Part shown: piece by piece, positions 34,300 through 43,254 of the stretch | Layout: the number at the start of each line of letters is the position of its first letter | Position numbering within the stretch: position 1 is the stretch's first letter | DNA from: Alphaproteobacteria bacterium | Lineage (GTDB): Bacteria; Pseudomonadota; Alphaproteobacteria; Micavibrionales; Micavibrionaceae | Length of the DNA stretch: 43,925 bases | Direction: 5' to 3' | Assembly: GCA_020848095.1 (NCBI GenBank) | Contig: JADLAT010000011.1 | Coordinates: 1-43,925 of the forward strand | Translations under genes and position numbers: made by a program | Notes under the pieces: generated by a model | What the model was told of the DNA's origin: nothing | The model's input: only the letters and a program-made list of their open reading frames with translations | The model's database searches: none

Positions 34300-34827
34300 A
34301 TGCTAGGCAAATTATGTAACAAACCGGGAAGAACAGCGGCCAGCGCTCATGTCGTTGATGGCCGCCTGATTCTCTCCCTCCCCTTGGCCATCAGGCCCAT
34401 TGTCTGGCAAATGGATTTAAGCCAGACAAAATCTTCCGCGCTGGAAGTCCGCGAAGCCGATGAGGGGAAAACTCATATTCTTGTGCTCAAAACCCCGCGC
34501 GGCGAAACCGTTGAGATTGCCCCTTTTGCCAATAAAAACGATGCTATAGAGGGGCTGATGGCCGTAACCGGTGCCTTTGAAAATGCGCAGGGTCAGATGC
34601 AACCAAATAACACCGCCAATAACGCCAGCGTAACCACCGTACAAGGGCGCCCACCCGCCGCCAAAGGGCATGGAAAGTGGCTGGCCGCTATTTTAATCCT
34701 TATTTTGACCGGCACACTGTTTTTATTGTGGACATCACCGACCGGCCCGGCAAGCCAGACACCCATTGACCCGCAAAATACCGCCGGGGTTCCTCTTTCC
34801 GCCGATGCCTATCTCCAAAACCGTTAA
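34300..34827 (+). CDS. hypothetical single-pass membrane protein between dotM and dotL
   Basis: 175 residues from ATG 34300, preceded by AGGAG. The N-terminal 100 residues form a soluble domain with alternating strands (RPIVWQMDLSQTKSSALEVR, THILVLKTPRGETVEIAPF). An Asn/Thr/Pro linker leads to one membrane helix (about 126-143, LAAILILILTGTLFLLW) and a short Pro/Thr tail outside the cytoplasm. I do not recognise a Dot/Icm component. Its location between dotM and dotL with short gaps (34 and 30 nt) suggests an accessory subunit of the coupling complex. Confidence 0.7.
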   Translation: MLGKLCNKPGRTAASAHVVDGRLILSLPLAIRPIVWQMDLSQTKSSALEVREADEGKTHILVLKTPRGETVEIAPFANKNDAIEGLMAVTGAFENAQGQMQPNNTANNASVTTVQGRPPAAKGHGKWLAAILILILTGTLFLLWTSPTGPASQTPIDPQNTAGVPLSADAYLQNR

Positions 34828-34857
34828 GCCCGTTTTCAGAAAGTATCGCTTTAAACC

Positions 34858-37275
34858 ATGTCACTGGACCAAAGGAAATACGAACATAAGCACAGAGCGA
34901 TCCTGCGGGATATTCGCCCGCTGGGCATGCGTATTGCCGATGCCCTTTCTACCCCCGCTTACTCCACAGCCGTCTTCGTTACAACGGCTTTTGCGATACT
35001 GACAAACGAATGGGCATTGGCCTTCAGCGATGTCATCATGCTTTTGCTGCTGCTGTACTGGTGGTGGCTGAAAGGCCGTAATAAAGCTCTCGCCTTTAAG
35101 CTCCCGCAAGGCGCAAAATTCATGGACCCGAATAATGGCCGGGATGGACGAAGCGGGAAAGCCGAAGGCATTTTATATCTGGGCAACGCCAAAAATACGA
35201 AAGAAGAAATCTGGTTTACCAATTCCGACGCCCGGACGCATGTTTTATATCTCGGCACCACTGGCTCCGGTAAGACTGAGGGCCTGAAATCCATGGTCAC
35301 AAACGCCCTGTCATGGGGATCGGGTTTTGTATATGTGGACGGGAAGGCTGATACGGATCTTTGGTCTTCTCTATCCTCGCTCGTACGCCGCTTTGGCCGG
35401 GATGATGATCTGCTCGTCCTGAACTACATGACCGGAAACTCGGACGTAAGCGCGCCATCCAACACCATGAACCCGTTTTCCAGCGGCTCGGCCTCTTATC
35501 TGGTTAACATGCTGGTCTCTCTTATGCCTGAATCCGAGGGCGACAACGCCATGTGGAAAGAACGGGCCGTCTCTTTGGTTGGCGCAATGATGCCCTGCCT
35601 CACATGGAAGCGCGACCATCAGGACATCCCGCTTTCCGTGCGGACGATCCGGGATTATCTTTCTTTAAACAACGTTATCAAGCTCCAGCGCGACTCAGCT
35701 GTTCCAGAGCTCATACGCGCGGGTATTATCGGTTATCTCGACACCTTGCCCGGCTTTGTCCATGCCGCATATGACGACACGGGGCAGGTCAAACCACCCG
35801 GCCCCGACACACCGCAATACGACACCACCACCGCCAACCAGCAACACGGCTATCTGGCCATGCAGTTTACCCGCTCGCTGCAATCGCTTGGCGATGATTA
35901 CGGCTACATCTTCGACACGCAGGCCGCAGATGTGGAAATGACCGATGTGGTCTTGAACCGCCGCATTTTAATCGTGCTTATCCCCGCGCTGGAAAAATCA
36001 GGCGATGAGATCGCCAATCTCGGTAAAATTGTCGCCGCCACCATGAAGGGCATGATGGGCTCCACGCTCGGCTCCACGGTTGAGGGAACCTCTGCAACCG
36101 TTATTGAGAACAAACCCACCCATTCCTCCACACCATTCATGACTGTCTTTGACGAGGTTGGTTACTACACCGCGCAAGGCATGGCCGTGATGGCCGCACA
36201 GGCCCGTTCTTTAGGGTTCTGCCTCATCTTCTCCGGTCAGGATTTACCGGCGATGAAAAAACGGGTTCGCGAGGAAGCCAATTCCATCACCGCAAACTGT
36301 AACATCAAGATTTTCGGCAAGCTCGAAGACCCAACAGAAACAAAGGAATTCTTTGAAAAAACCGTCGGAACCGCCATCGTAACGGAAGTATCGGGCTTCC
36401 AGATGTCCGGCGGTGGCTCCATGGGCACATATTTCGACACCCAGCAAGCCGGGGTACAGATGCGCCCCCGCTCCAGCTATGACAATCTGCGCGGCTTCAA
36501 AGAAGGAGAAGCCGTTATTACCTTTGGCGAAGCCGTCATTGATGCCGCCGTGTTTTATTCCAATCCGGGCTTTGCAAAGGCCATGCGCGTCACCCGCTTT
36601 ATGGCGCTCCCCCCGCCGGACGAAGAAGTGGTCAAACACGCAGGCTCTATCACCAAATTGCGCGACCTGCTGGTCAATAAAACCTGGACGGCGGAGCGCG
36701 CTGATGTTGCCATGCCCACCCCGGTAGAGATCGAGGCGCTGCTGGAAGGGTTTTCTATAGCCGATAAGCCGCAGGTCGATGCGGTAGATAAAGGCATAGC
36801 CGCCGTGGTACAGGTCTATGCTCTGACCAATAAGCTCGAAGATGCGCCGCCAGCTCCGGTTGCCCCGAGCGCGCCCGCAGCGCCAATTAGCACGCAAGCC
36901 ACGGCAAGCCCACCGCTCACCGCGGAGCGGGCCTCCGAAATAAAGCCCCCACCGGCGGCGACAGCACCCGCCAGCGCAACCGGCACAGGACAAGGCCCTA
37001 TGGGGTTCTTTGGTGCAAAACCGGGAGAAGAAAAGCCCGCCAGTGCCCCGGCATCACCACAGCCACCGCAATCACCACAACCTGCCGCAGCCGCCCCGCC
37101 GGCAGCAAGCGCCCCGGTAGCCGCTCCGATATCGGCCCCGGTCTCCGCTCAGCCCGCGCCACCTGCAAAAACACAACAGCTTCCCAAAGAAATCATCGAT
37201 ATCCTCGAAAATGCCGGGCGCAGCACCGGAAAAACCCTGTTCAAAAACAAGGAAGACATTGATGCAAAAGACTAA
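34858..37275 (+). CDS. dotL: type IVB secretion coupling ATPase DotL/IcmO
   Basis: 805 residues. Two N-terminal membrane helices (about 35-70) are followed by the FtsK/VirD4-like ATPase domain. The Walker A is LGTTGSGKTEGLKSM (133-140 for the core), Walker B FMTVFDEVGYY near 430, and the SLGFCLIFSGQDLPAMKK segment is a typical coupling-ATPase sensor. Beyond residue 660 the tail is very rich in Pro and Ala (APPAPVAPSAPAAP and similar). It ends in a short helical segment (LPKEIIDILENAGRSTGKTL). In DotL the C-terminal extension binds adaptor proteins. Here it is long and low in complexity. The enzyme powers selection of substrates for the Dot/Icm channel. Confidence 0.93.
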   Translation: MSLDQRKYEHKHRAILRDIRPLGMRIADALSTPAYSTAVFVTTAFAILTNEWALAFSDVIMLLLLLYWWWLKGRNKALAFKLPQGAKFMDPNNGRDGRSGKAEGILYLGNAKNTKEEIWFTNSDARTHVLYLGTTGSGKTEGLKSMVTNALSWGSGFVYVDGKADTDLWSSLSSLVRRFGRDDDLLVLNYMTGNSDVSAPSNTMNPFSSGSASYLVNMLVSLMPESEGDNAMWKERAVSLVGAMMPCLTWKRDHQDIPLSVRTIRDYLSLNNVIKLQRDSAVPELIRAGIIGYLDTLPGFVHAAYDDTGQVKPPGPDTPQYDTTTANQQHGYLAMQFTRSLQSLGDDYGYIFDTQAADVEMTDVVLNRRILIVLIPALEKSGDEIANLGKIVAATMKGMMGSTLGSTVEGTSATVIENKPTHSSTPFMTVFDEVGYYTAQGMAVMAAQARSLGFCLIFSGQDLPAMKKRVREEANSITANCNIKIFGKLEDPTETKEFFEKTVGTAIVTEVSGFQMSGGGSMGTYFDTQQAGVQMRPRSSYDNLRGFKEGEAVITFGEAVIDAAVFYSNPGFAKAMRVTRFMALPPPDEEVVKHAGSITKLRDLLVNKTWTAERADVAMPTPVEIEALLEGFSIADKPQVDAVDKGIAAVVQVYALTNKLEDAPPAPVAPSAPAAPISTQATASPPLTAERASEIKPPPAATAPASATGTGQGPMGFFGAKPGEEKPASAPASPQPPQSPQPAAAAPPAASAPVAAPISAPVSAQPAPPAKTQQLPKEIIDILENAGRSTGKTLFKNKEDIDAKD

Positions 37276-37939
37276 ACCCGGAACAGAAAGCGGAAATGTC
37301 TTTGTTTTCATCCTGCTGGGCATTGTGCTGTTTGCCGCTCTGAGCTTTACCGTAGCGCGCGGCATGCGCAGCGGCACAACGCACGCCATGACCAGCCAGA
37401 AAGCCGCGCTGGCCGCCGCCGATATTCTCGATTACGCACAAAGAACGGAGCGCGCACTTGACCGGCTGCGCCGCAAGGGAATCTCTGAAAACGACATCAG
37501 CTTTGAACAAACGATAGATGCCGGCTATGACGCCCATGCCCAGCCCGACGCCAATAAAATATTCTATCTTGAGGGCGGAGGTCTAGTCTGGAAAAACCCG
37601 CCAAGCGATGCTAATGACGGCTCCGCATGGCTTTTCACCGGAAGGACCTGTATCGCGGATATAGGAACCGGCGCCACGGGCTGCGATAGTGACACCACCG
37701 CCAATGAGGAACTTTTGGCCGTTCTGCCCAATATTGATCCCACCGTCTGCGCGGAGATAGACCAAAGGCTCGGCATTTCCACCATTCCCGCCGATAGCGG
37801 CGGCGGAGCGTCCGGCGTAAAATATATAGGGGTTTTTGCCGATGGTACGGAAATCATCCTGCCCGGCGGACCGTTTAACGCCGCCTGTTTCTCACGCGGC
37901 GGGCTCTATCATTTCTATAGCGTTCTCTTAGCGCGTTAA
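37262..37939 (+). CDS. pilin-like single-pass protein linked to dotL
   Basis: 225 residues from ATG 37262, which overlaps the dotL stop and has AAGGAAG upstream. The frame extends back to 37211 inside dotL. A short charged start ending ESGNVFVFILLGIVLFAALSF puts a hydrophobic helix at residues 11-32, followed by an amphipathic helix (SQKAALAAADILDYAQRTER). This is the overall plan of type IV pilins and pseudopilins, though no clear prepilin-peptidase site is seen. The exported domain holds three or more cysteines (RTCIADIGTGATGCD, TVCAEIDQR, NAACFSRGG) that could form disulfides. The relation to Dot/Icm function is inferred from location only. Confidence 0.6.
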   Translation: MQKTKPGTESGNVFVFILLGIVLFAALSFTVARGMRSGTTHAMTSQKAALAAADILDYAQRTERALDRLRRKGISENDISFEQTIDAGYDAHAQPDANKIFYLEGGGLVWKNPPSDANDGSAWLFTGRTCIADIGTGATGCDSDTTANEELLAVLPNIDPTVCAEIDQRLGISTIPADSGGGASGVKYIGVFADGTEIILPGGPFNAACFSRGGLYHFYSVLLAR

Positions 37940-37964
37940 GAAGATACGAAAACAGACGCGCCCG

Positions 37965-38534
37965 TTACGGCTTATCATCATGCGTGGTTGCACCGCGTGA
38001 TATAGCCGCAACCCCCGTCCGGGATACATCAACCAGCCCCAAAGGCTTCATAAGGTCAATAAAGGCATCCACCTTATCGCTCGTCCCCGTAATTTCAAAA
38101 ATAAAGGATTCCAGCGTAGAATCCACAGGCCGCGCCCGAAAAATATCAGCGATACGCAGGGATTCAATCCGCTCCACGCCTGTAGCCCGCACCTTGACCA
38201 GCGCCAGCTCCCGATCAACAAAAGCGCCGAATGTGGTTAGATCCCGCACACGTTTTACAGGAACCAGCTGCCCCAGCTGCGCCTTGATCTGCTCAATCGC
38301 CATCGGCGTGCCGGAACACACAACGGTAATCCGGGACATTAAACCCTCATGATCCGTCTCCGCCACGGTCAGGCTGTCAATATTATAGCCCCGCCCGGTA
38401 AACAAACCGATTACCCGCGCCAGAACACCAGGCTCATTCTTCACAATAACCGCGAGCGTATGACGGCTCACAATGCCCTGATCACCGCCGGGCGCATAAA
38501 CCGATTTACCTGCTTTGTATCTCATTCTAACCAT
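37965..38534 (-). CDS. ilvH: acetolactate synthase small (regulatory) subunit
   Basis: 189 residues. The N-terminal ACT domain begins SRHTLAVIVKNEPGVLARVI and continues GLFTGRGYNIDSLTVAETDH. It is followed by the conserved RELALVKVRATGVERIESLR and the second ACT-like region (VDSTLESFIFEITGTSDKVD). This subunit binds valine and gives feedback inhibition of the large subunit, raising its activity when bound. An ATG three codons further in is an alternative start. It follows ilvB by 44 nt and shares its attenuated transcript. Confidence 0.94.
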   Translation of the reverse strand: MVRMRYKAGKSVYAPGGDQGIVSRHTLAVIVKNEPGVLARVIGLFTGRGYNIDSLTVAETDHEGLMSRITVVCSGTPMAIEQIKAQLGQLVPVKRVRDLTTFGAFVDRELALVKVRATGVERIESLRIADIFRARPVDSTLESFIFEITGTSDKVDAFIDLMKPLGLVDVSRTGVAAISRGATTHDDKP

Positions 38535-38578
38535 GGCGCTTTATACCCGAACATCGAAAATTTGCAAAGATTCAAACA

Positions 38579-40375
38579 TTAAACCAACCCCTTATCAAAC
38601 TGCGCCGCATCGGGGCTGAGGATCATTTCATTATGCGCCTTGCCTGAGGGGATCATGGGGAAGCAGTTTTCGCGCTGATCCACGCGCACATCAACGATGG
38701 TCACGCGGTCGGTTGTCATCATCTCGGCAATCACCTTATCCAGCTCATCCGGCGTTTCAGCCCGCAGACCAATCCCGCCATAAGCCTCGGCCAGCTTCAC
38801 AAAATCAGGCAGAGACTCTGTATAGCTGTGAGAATAACGCTCCCCGTGCAGCAATTCCTGCCACTGGCGGACCATGCCCATCCATTGATTATTCAGGATA
38901 AAAATCTTGACCGGCGTACGGTATTGCACAGCGCAGGACATTTCCTGAATATTCATCAGGATCGAGGCCTCCCCCGCGACATCCACCACCAGAGCCTCTG
39001 GATGCGCAATCTGCGCACCGATAGCGGCAGGCAGGCCATAACCCATCGTCCCCAGCCCGCCGGAAGTCATCCAGCGATTAGGATGGTCAAAGGGCAAAAA
39101 CTGCGCCGCCCACATCTGGTGCTGACCAACTTCGGTGCTGATATATTTGTCGCGCGGGTCCTTCGCCATGGCATCGCGCAAACGCTCCAGCGCGTATTGC
39201 GGTTTAATGATCTTGGAATCATTTTTATAGGCCAGACAGTTTTTTGCGCGCCAGCCCTCAATCTGTGTCCACCAATGGTCCAGCGCTTCCTTGTTGGGTT
39301 TATACCCCCGCGCTTTCCAGATCTCGATCATGCCACGCAACGCCGCCGCCGCATCGCCCACAACGGGAATGTCAATATGAATGTTTTTATTGATCGAACT
39401 GGGGTCTATATCGACATGAATTTTCTGGGAGTGCGGCGAAAACGCATCAACCTTGCCCGTCACCCGGTCGTCAAAGCGCGCGCCGATATTGATCATCACA
39501 TCACAATCATGCATGGCCCAATTGGCCTCGAATGTGCCGTGCATCCCCAGCATCCCCAGCCATTGGCGATCACTGGCCGGATACGCCCCCAGCCCCATCA
39601 GGGTCGAGGTTAAGGGAAAACCCGTCATCCGCACCAGCTCCCGCAACAGAGTTGAGGCCTCCAGCCCGGCATTGATAACCCCGCCGCCGGTATAAAAAAC
39701 AGGTTTCTTTGCGTGCGCCATAAGCTCAACGGCGGCCTCAAGAGCCTCCCGGTCAGGCTGGGTTTTTGGCCTGTAAAACTGCTCGCTCTCTGTTTTGGCC
39801 GTTTTATAACCGCCCTTGGCAAACTGTACGTCTTTTGGAATATCCACAACCACAGGGCCGGGGCGGCCAGATCGCGCGACATGAAAAGCTTCATGCATGA
39901 TATCAGCCAGAGCGTTAACATCATTCACCAGATAATTATGCTTTGTGCAGGGGCGCGTTATGCCGGTCGTATCGGCCTCCTGAAACGCGTCTGTCCCGAT
40001 CAGGAACGTAGGCACCTGCCCCGTAATACACACCAGAGGAATGGAATCCATCAACGCATCCGTCAACCCCGTTACCGCATTGGTCGCGCCGGGACCGGAA
40101 GTCACCAGCGCACAGCCCACCTTACCGGTAGAGCGCGCATAGCCTTCCGCCGCATGTAGGGCGCCACCTTCCTGACGGACAAGAATGTGGCGGATTTTAT
40201 CCTGATTTTTAAAAATTTCGTCATAGATCGGCAAGACCGCACCGCCGGGATAGCCAAAAATCACCTCAACGCCCTGCTCGATCAGCGCCGCAATAACCAT
40301 TTCCGCGCCGCTCATCTGCTTCACTTTGACGCCCTCTGTCTTGGGGGCTTCTTTTTTCGCGTCCGTCGTGCTCAT
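38579..40375 (-). CDS. ilvB: acetolactate synthase large (catalytic) subunit
   Basis: 598 residues. Thiamine-diphosphate, FAD and magnesium enzyme that condenses two pyruvates, or pyruvate and 2-oxobutyrate, at the branch point of Val/Leu/Ile synthesis. Conserved features: the FGYPGGAVLPIYD entry with the catalytic Glu in RQEGGALHAAEGYARSTGK, VTSGPGATNAVTGLTDAL, FDDRVTGKVDAFSPHSQ, and the C-terminal ThDP/Mg site VVDVAGEASILMNIQE with NNQWMGMVRQWQEL. At the Mg-ThDP site the sequence reads GEAS, where GDGS or GDAS is common; this is a mild variation. Expression is probably controlled by the leader peptide and terminator just upstream. Confidence 0.96.
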   Translation of the reverse strand: MSTTDAKKEAPKTEGVKVKQMSGAEMVIAALIEQGVEVIFGYPGGAVLPIYDEIFKNQDKIRHILVRQEGGALHAAEGYARSTGKVGCALVTSGPGATNAVTGLTDALMDSIPLVCITGQVPTFLIGTDAFQEADTTGITRPCTKHNYLVNDVNALADIMHEAFHVARSGRPGPVVVDIPKDVQFAKGGYKTAKTESEQFYRPKTQPDREALEAAVELMAHAKKPVFYTGGGVINAGLEASTLLRELVRMTGFPLTSTLMGLGAYPASDRQWLGMLGMHGTFEANWAMHDCDVMINIGARFDDRVTGKVDAFSPHSQKIHVDIDPSSINKNIHIDIPVVGDAAAALRGMIEIWKARGYKPNKEALDHWWTQIEGWRAKNCLAYKNDSKIIKPQYALERLRDAMAKDPRDKYISTEVGQHQMWAAQFLPFDHPNRWMTSGGLGTMGYGLPAAIGAQIAHPEALVVDVAGEASILMNIQEMSCAVQYRTPVKIFILNNQWMGMVRQWQELLHGERYSHSYTESLPDFVKLAEAYGGIGLRAETPDELDKVIAEMMTTDRVTIVDVRVDQRENCFPMIPSGKAHNEMILSPDAAQFDKGLV

Positions 40376-40434
40376 AATTTCGTTTCCTTCTTCAAGCGCT
40401 GATATTTCTAACTTTATTCCATCGTTCGAGCAAT

Positions 40435-40461
40435 AAAAAACCCCGCTTTTTTCGGGCGGGG
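40435..40461 (-). terminator. ilv attenuator terminator
   Basis: Minus strand CCCCGC (40456-40461) pairs with GCGGGG (40441-40446), followed by TTTTTT (40435-40440). It lies between the leader peptide stop and ilvB. AGCGCC (40460-40465) can pair with GGCGCT inside the leader codons (40500-40505) and would compete with the terminator stem, so it may act as part of the antiterminator. Confidence 0.8.
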
Positions 40462-40489
40462 CGCTGAATGCTTCTAACCTTATAAACGG

Positions 40490-40567
40490 CTAAACGCGTA
40501 GCGCCTCCCTCTCAAGGAGCACCACGAGGTTCACAACGTTTACGGCCAATTCCATTTTCATACACAT
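40490..40567 (-). CDS. ilv leader peptide (Val/Leu-rich attenuator ORF)
   Basis: A 25-codon frame too short for usual gene finders: ATG 40567, stop 40490-40492, with AAGGG five bases before the start. Residues 7-18 read LAVNVVNLVVLL. Six Val and five Leu make up 11 of 25 residues, with Leu also near the end (EALRV). It lies directly upstream of a terminator and of ilvB, the arrangement of ivbL-type attenuation. When charged tRNA-Val or tRNA-Leu is short, the ribosome stalls in these codons and transcription reads through into ilvB. No Ile codon is present, so control should respond to Val and Leu. Confidence 0.82.
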   Translation of the reverse strand: MCMKMELAVNVVNLVVLLEREALRV

Positions 40568-40607
40568 AATAACCCTTCTATCTCTATTTGTACTGTAACG
40601 CAATAAT

Positions 40608-40636
40608 TTTTTAATGCCCACAGCCGATAGTTTCAA
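40608..40636 (-). promoter_or_regulatory. candidate promoter of ilvBH and its leader
   Basis: Minus strand TTGAAA (40631-40636), 17 nt, TAAAAA (40608-40613), just beyond the miaA stop and about 40 nt before the leader start. Confidence 0.5.
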
Positions 40637-40637
40637 T

Positions 40638-41510
40638 CTATAGCTGGTGCCGGAACCACGTAACCTGCCGCTTGGCATAGCGGCGGGTTTCGACCTTGGC
40701 CCGCTCCACCGCTTCCGCCCGCGACATCTCCCCACGCAGATAAGCCCGCAAGGGCTTAAAGCCCAGCGCCTTGGTAACGGGCACATTTTCATGAACCTCC
40801 CCGGCCACAAGCCGCCGGTCCAGCGCCTCGACCTCATCCAGCGCACCGTTTTCCAGCATCCATTCAAACCGCGCGTCACAGCGCGATTTAGACTCTTCGC
40901 GTTCCGGCATGATTTTATGAATTTCAAAATGCCAGTGTGCGGGCGGCCCTTCACGGGGGATATCCTGCCATGCAGCCAGAGATTTTCCCGTCGCCGCCAT
41001 GACTTCATACGCCCGGACAAGGCGGGCGGTATGAAAGGGATGAAGTCGCTCTGCCATTACCGGATCACACGCCTGTAGAGCCGCATAAAACGCCGGATTT
41101 CCAAGATTTTTTTGCAGATCAACCGCCTCGGCCCTTATGGCATCGGGGACATCGGGCATCGGCGACAAGCCCTCAATCAAGGTCTTGATATATAGCCCCG
41201 TCCCCCCGCAAACGATCGGAACTTTCCCGGCAGCCAAAACGCCCTCAATTTCAGGAATAACCATTTCACGCCAGTTCCCGGCGCTGCACACGGCATTAGG
41301 GTGCAAAACGCTGTAGAGCCTGTGCTGCGTAGCTTTCTGTTCCTGAGCGGAGGGCTGGGCGGTGAGCAAAGGCAACGCATCATAGATTTGAAGCGAATCG
41401 CAGTTGATAATCACGCCATCCAGAGCCTGCGCCAGTGCCAGCGCCTTGGCGGATTTTCCGCTGGCGGTCGGCCCGGCAACAATATGAATAAGCGCGCGTG
41501 TTTCCGGCAT
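40638..41510 (-). CDS. miaA: tRNA dimethylallyltransferase
   Basis: 290 residues from ATG 41510, with AGGGG upstream. The frame runs back to a TTG at 41585 without family residues. It attaches dimethylallyl to N6 of A37 in tRNAs that read codons starting with U. Visible motifs: P-loop GPTASGKS (13-20), the substrate Asp in NCDSLQIYDALP, GGTGLYIKTLIEGLSPMP, and the HPFHTARLVRAYEV helix. The C-terminal KALGFKPLRAYLRGE and TRRYAKRQVTWFRHQ contact tRNA. It lies between degP and the ilv leader on the same strand. Confidence 0.95.
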   Translation of the reverse strand: MPETRALIHIVAGPTASGKSAKALALAQALDGVIINCDSLQIYDALPLLTAQPSAQEQKATQHRLYSVLHPNAVCSAGNWREMVIPEIEGVLAAGKVPIVCGGTGLYIKTLIEGLSPMPDVPDAIRAEAVDLQKNLGNPAFYAALQACDPVMAERLHPFHTARLVRAYEVMAATGKSLAAWQDIPREGPPAHWHFEIHKIMPEREESKSRCDARFEWMLENGALDEVEALDRRLVAGEVHENVPVTKALGFKPLRAYLRGEMSRAEAVERAKVETRRYAKRQVTWFRHQL

Positions 41511-41633
41511 ATCACCCCTATCAAACAGGCCCAAACCCAGGTTAAAGTCATTGGAAAACAAGAGGGAAGGACCCTTTACTTCCAAAACACGTACAGCCCT
41601 AAAGCTGCGTGAAAATACTATCCCGGAGTTATC

Positions 41634-43109
41634 TTATTTTTTCTTCTGGGGTTTTGCCGTTTCAATTTTTAACGCCAGAAAACGAACATCGCCCTCCCGA
41701 TTCACCAGCAGTAGAATCGATGATTTTCCCGAAGAGGTCGCCTCTGCGATAATGCTTTTCAGCTTTTCCGGCTGGTTAACCGGTTGCTGATTCACCTCAA
41801 CGATAACGTCGCCCTCAAACAAGCCCTTTTGCGCGGCCTCAGACATCTGGGAAACACCGACAATGGCAACCCCCTCGACGTTTTGCGGAACGGCATAATT
41901 TTGCCGCAGCACGTTATCAAGCGCCTTGACCGTGATACCAATATCAGGGATCTCCGTACCAACGATTTCAGCCTCTTGCGCATTCCCAAGCAGACCATCT
42001 TTCTCCGCCTGCTCCAGTTCTCCAACGACAACTTCCGTCTGCAACGCTTTACCATTGCGCCAGAAAACAAGATCGGCCTTGGAATCTATAGCCGTTTCAG
42101 CCACAAGACGCGGCAAAGAGCGCATCGTATCAACCTTTTGCCCATTCAGCTCCAGTATGACATCACCGGCCTCAAGCCCCGCAGCCTCCGAAGGCCCCTT
42201 GGGGGTAACGCTGGAGACCAGCGCCCCTTCGGCCTTGGGCAAGCTCAGTGTTTCCGCGATTTCCGGGGTGATTTCCTGAATACGCACACCAATCCAGCCC
42301 CGGCGCGTACGCCCGAATTTAATGATCTGATCCACCACCGGCTTGGCCATCGCAGAGGGAATGGCAAACCCTATCCCCACAGAGCCGCCGGAGGGCGAAA
42401 ATATCGCCGTATTTATACCAATAACCTCACCGTCCAGATTAAACATCGGTCCGCCGGAATTACCGCGATTGATCGAGGCATCGGTTTGAATAAAATCATC
42501 ATAAGGCCCGGCATTGATATTGCGCTGGCGGGCGGAAATAATGCCCGCAGTCACGGTACCGCCCAGACCAAACGGGTTACCAATGGCCACAACCCAGTCG
42601 CCAACCCGTAAAACGTCGCTATCGCCGAATTTCACAGCCGTCATTTTATGGTCCGTCTCCACCTGCAAAACTGCAAGATCGGTCTTTTCATCCATCCCGA
42701 TCAGCTTGGCAGGAACCGTGATATTATCCTGAAAAATCACCCGGATTTCCTCGGCATCACGAATGACATGATTATTCGTGATGACATAGCCATTCTGTGC
42801 GTCAATCACAAAACCAGAGCCCAGAGAGGCCTGCGGCAGCATCAGCATCCCCTGACGCTGCTCCATAAACTCTTCAAAAAAATCATGCAAGGGCGAGCCT
42901 TCCGGAAGTTGCGGCATCTCGGAAAACTCTTCAGGTGTTTGCATCCTTTGCGTAGAGGAAATATTCACCACCGCCGGCAGAAGGCCTTCAACGATGTCGG
43001 CAAAACTCCCCGGGCTTCCCTGTCCCGGAGCCGCCCGCGCCATAGCGTCATAAGCCGGCACAAAAAAGAAAACCGAACAAAGAACCAAGGCAGAGATAAA
43101 AAATCTCAT
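41634..43109 (-). CDS. degP: DegP/HtrA-family periplasmic serine protease
   Basis: 491 residues from ATG 43109, with GGAGG at 10 nt. The frame extends 18 codons upstream without a start site. A signal peptide covers about residues 1-27. The trypsin-like domain carries the triad His114 (ITNNHVI), Asp144 (KTDLAVL) and Ser218 (RGNSGGPM). Two PDZ domains follow, the first at about 285-375 (RRGWIGVRIQEITPEIAETL) and the second at about 400-480 (GVAIVGVSQMSEAAQKGLFE). The enzyme degrades or refolds damaged envelope proteins. It lies downstream of hflC, the common alphaproteobacterial hflK-hflC-degP order. Confidence 0.94.
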   Translation of the reverse strand: MRFFISALVLCSVFFFVPAYDAMARAAPGQGSPGSFADIVEGLLPAVVNISSTQRMQTPEEFSEMPQLPEGSPLHDFFEEFMEQRQGMLMLPQASLGSGFVIDAQNGYVITNNHVIRDAEEIRVIFQDNITVPAKLIGMDEKTDLAVLQVETDHKMTAVKFGDSDVLRVGDWVVAIGNPFGLGGTVTAGIISARQRNINAGPYDDFIQTDASINRGNSGGPMFNLDGEVIGINTAIFSPSGGSVGIGFAIPSAMAKPVVDQIIKFGRTRRGWIGVRIQEITPEIAETLSLPKAEGALVSSVTPKGPSEAAGLEAGDVILELNGQKVDTMRSLPRLVAETAIDSKADLVFWRNGKALQTEVVVGELEQAEKDGLLGNAQEAEIVGTEIPDIGITVKALDNVLRQNYAVPQNVEGVAIVGVSQMSEAAQKGLFEGDVIVEVNQQPVNQPEKLKSIIAEATSSGKSSILLLVNREGDVRFLALKIETAKPQKKK

Positions 43110-43170
43110 GGCAGACAAACCTCCAGGAATATAAAAAACAAAGGCGCAAACAATCAGGCCCAAGGCATCT

Positions 43171-43199
43171 AAAATAGGGGCTTAGCGCCGCAAGGTCAA
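43171..43199 (-). promoter_or_regulatory. candidate promoter of degP
   Basis: Minus strand TTGACC (43194-43199), 17 nt, TATTTT (43171-43176), 62 nt before the degP start and after the hflC terminator. This suggests degP has its own transcript. Confidence 0.5.
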
Positions 43200-43221
43200 C
43201 GGGTTATAATTTTTTCAGTAA

Positions 43222-43254
43222 AAGAAAAACACCTAAAGATTGAGCGCTTTAGTG
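43222..43254 (-). terminator. intrinsic terminator of hflC
   Basis: Minus strand CACTAAAG pairs with CTTTAGGTG (one bulged base) and runs into TTTTTCTTT. The stem begins within the last codon and stop of hflC. Confidence 0.65.

Noticed and set aside
38828..39613. A 261-codon plus-strand frame opposite ilvB
   Set aside because: ilvB is unmistakable on the other strand. The antisense frame has shadow composition rich in Arg, His and Gln.
40490..41020. A 176-codon minus-strand frame overlapping miaA
   Set aside because: Its first 150 codons are an Arg/Trp-rich shadow of miaA. Only its last 25 codons, from ATG 40567, are meaningful, as the ilv leader peptide.
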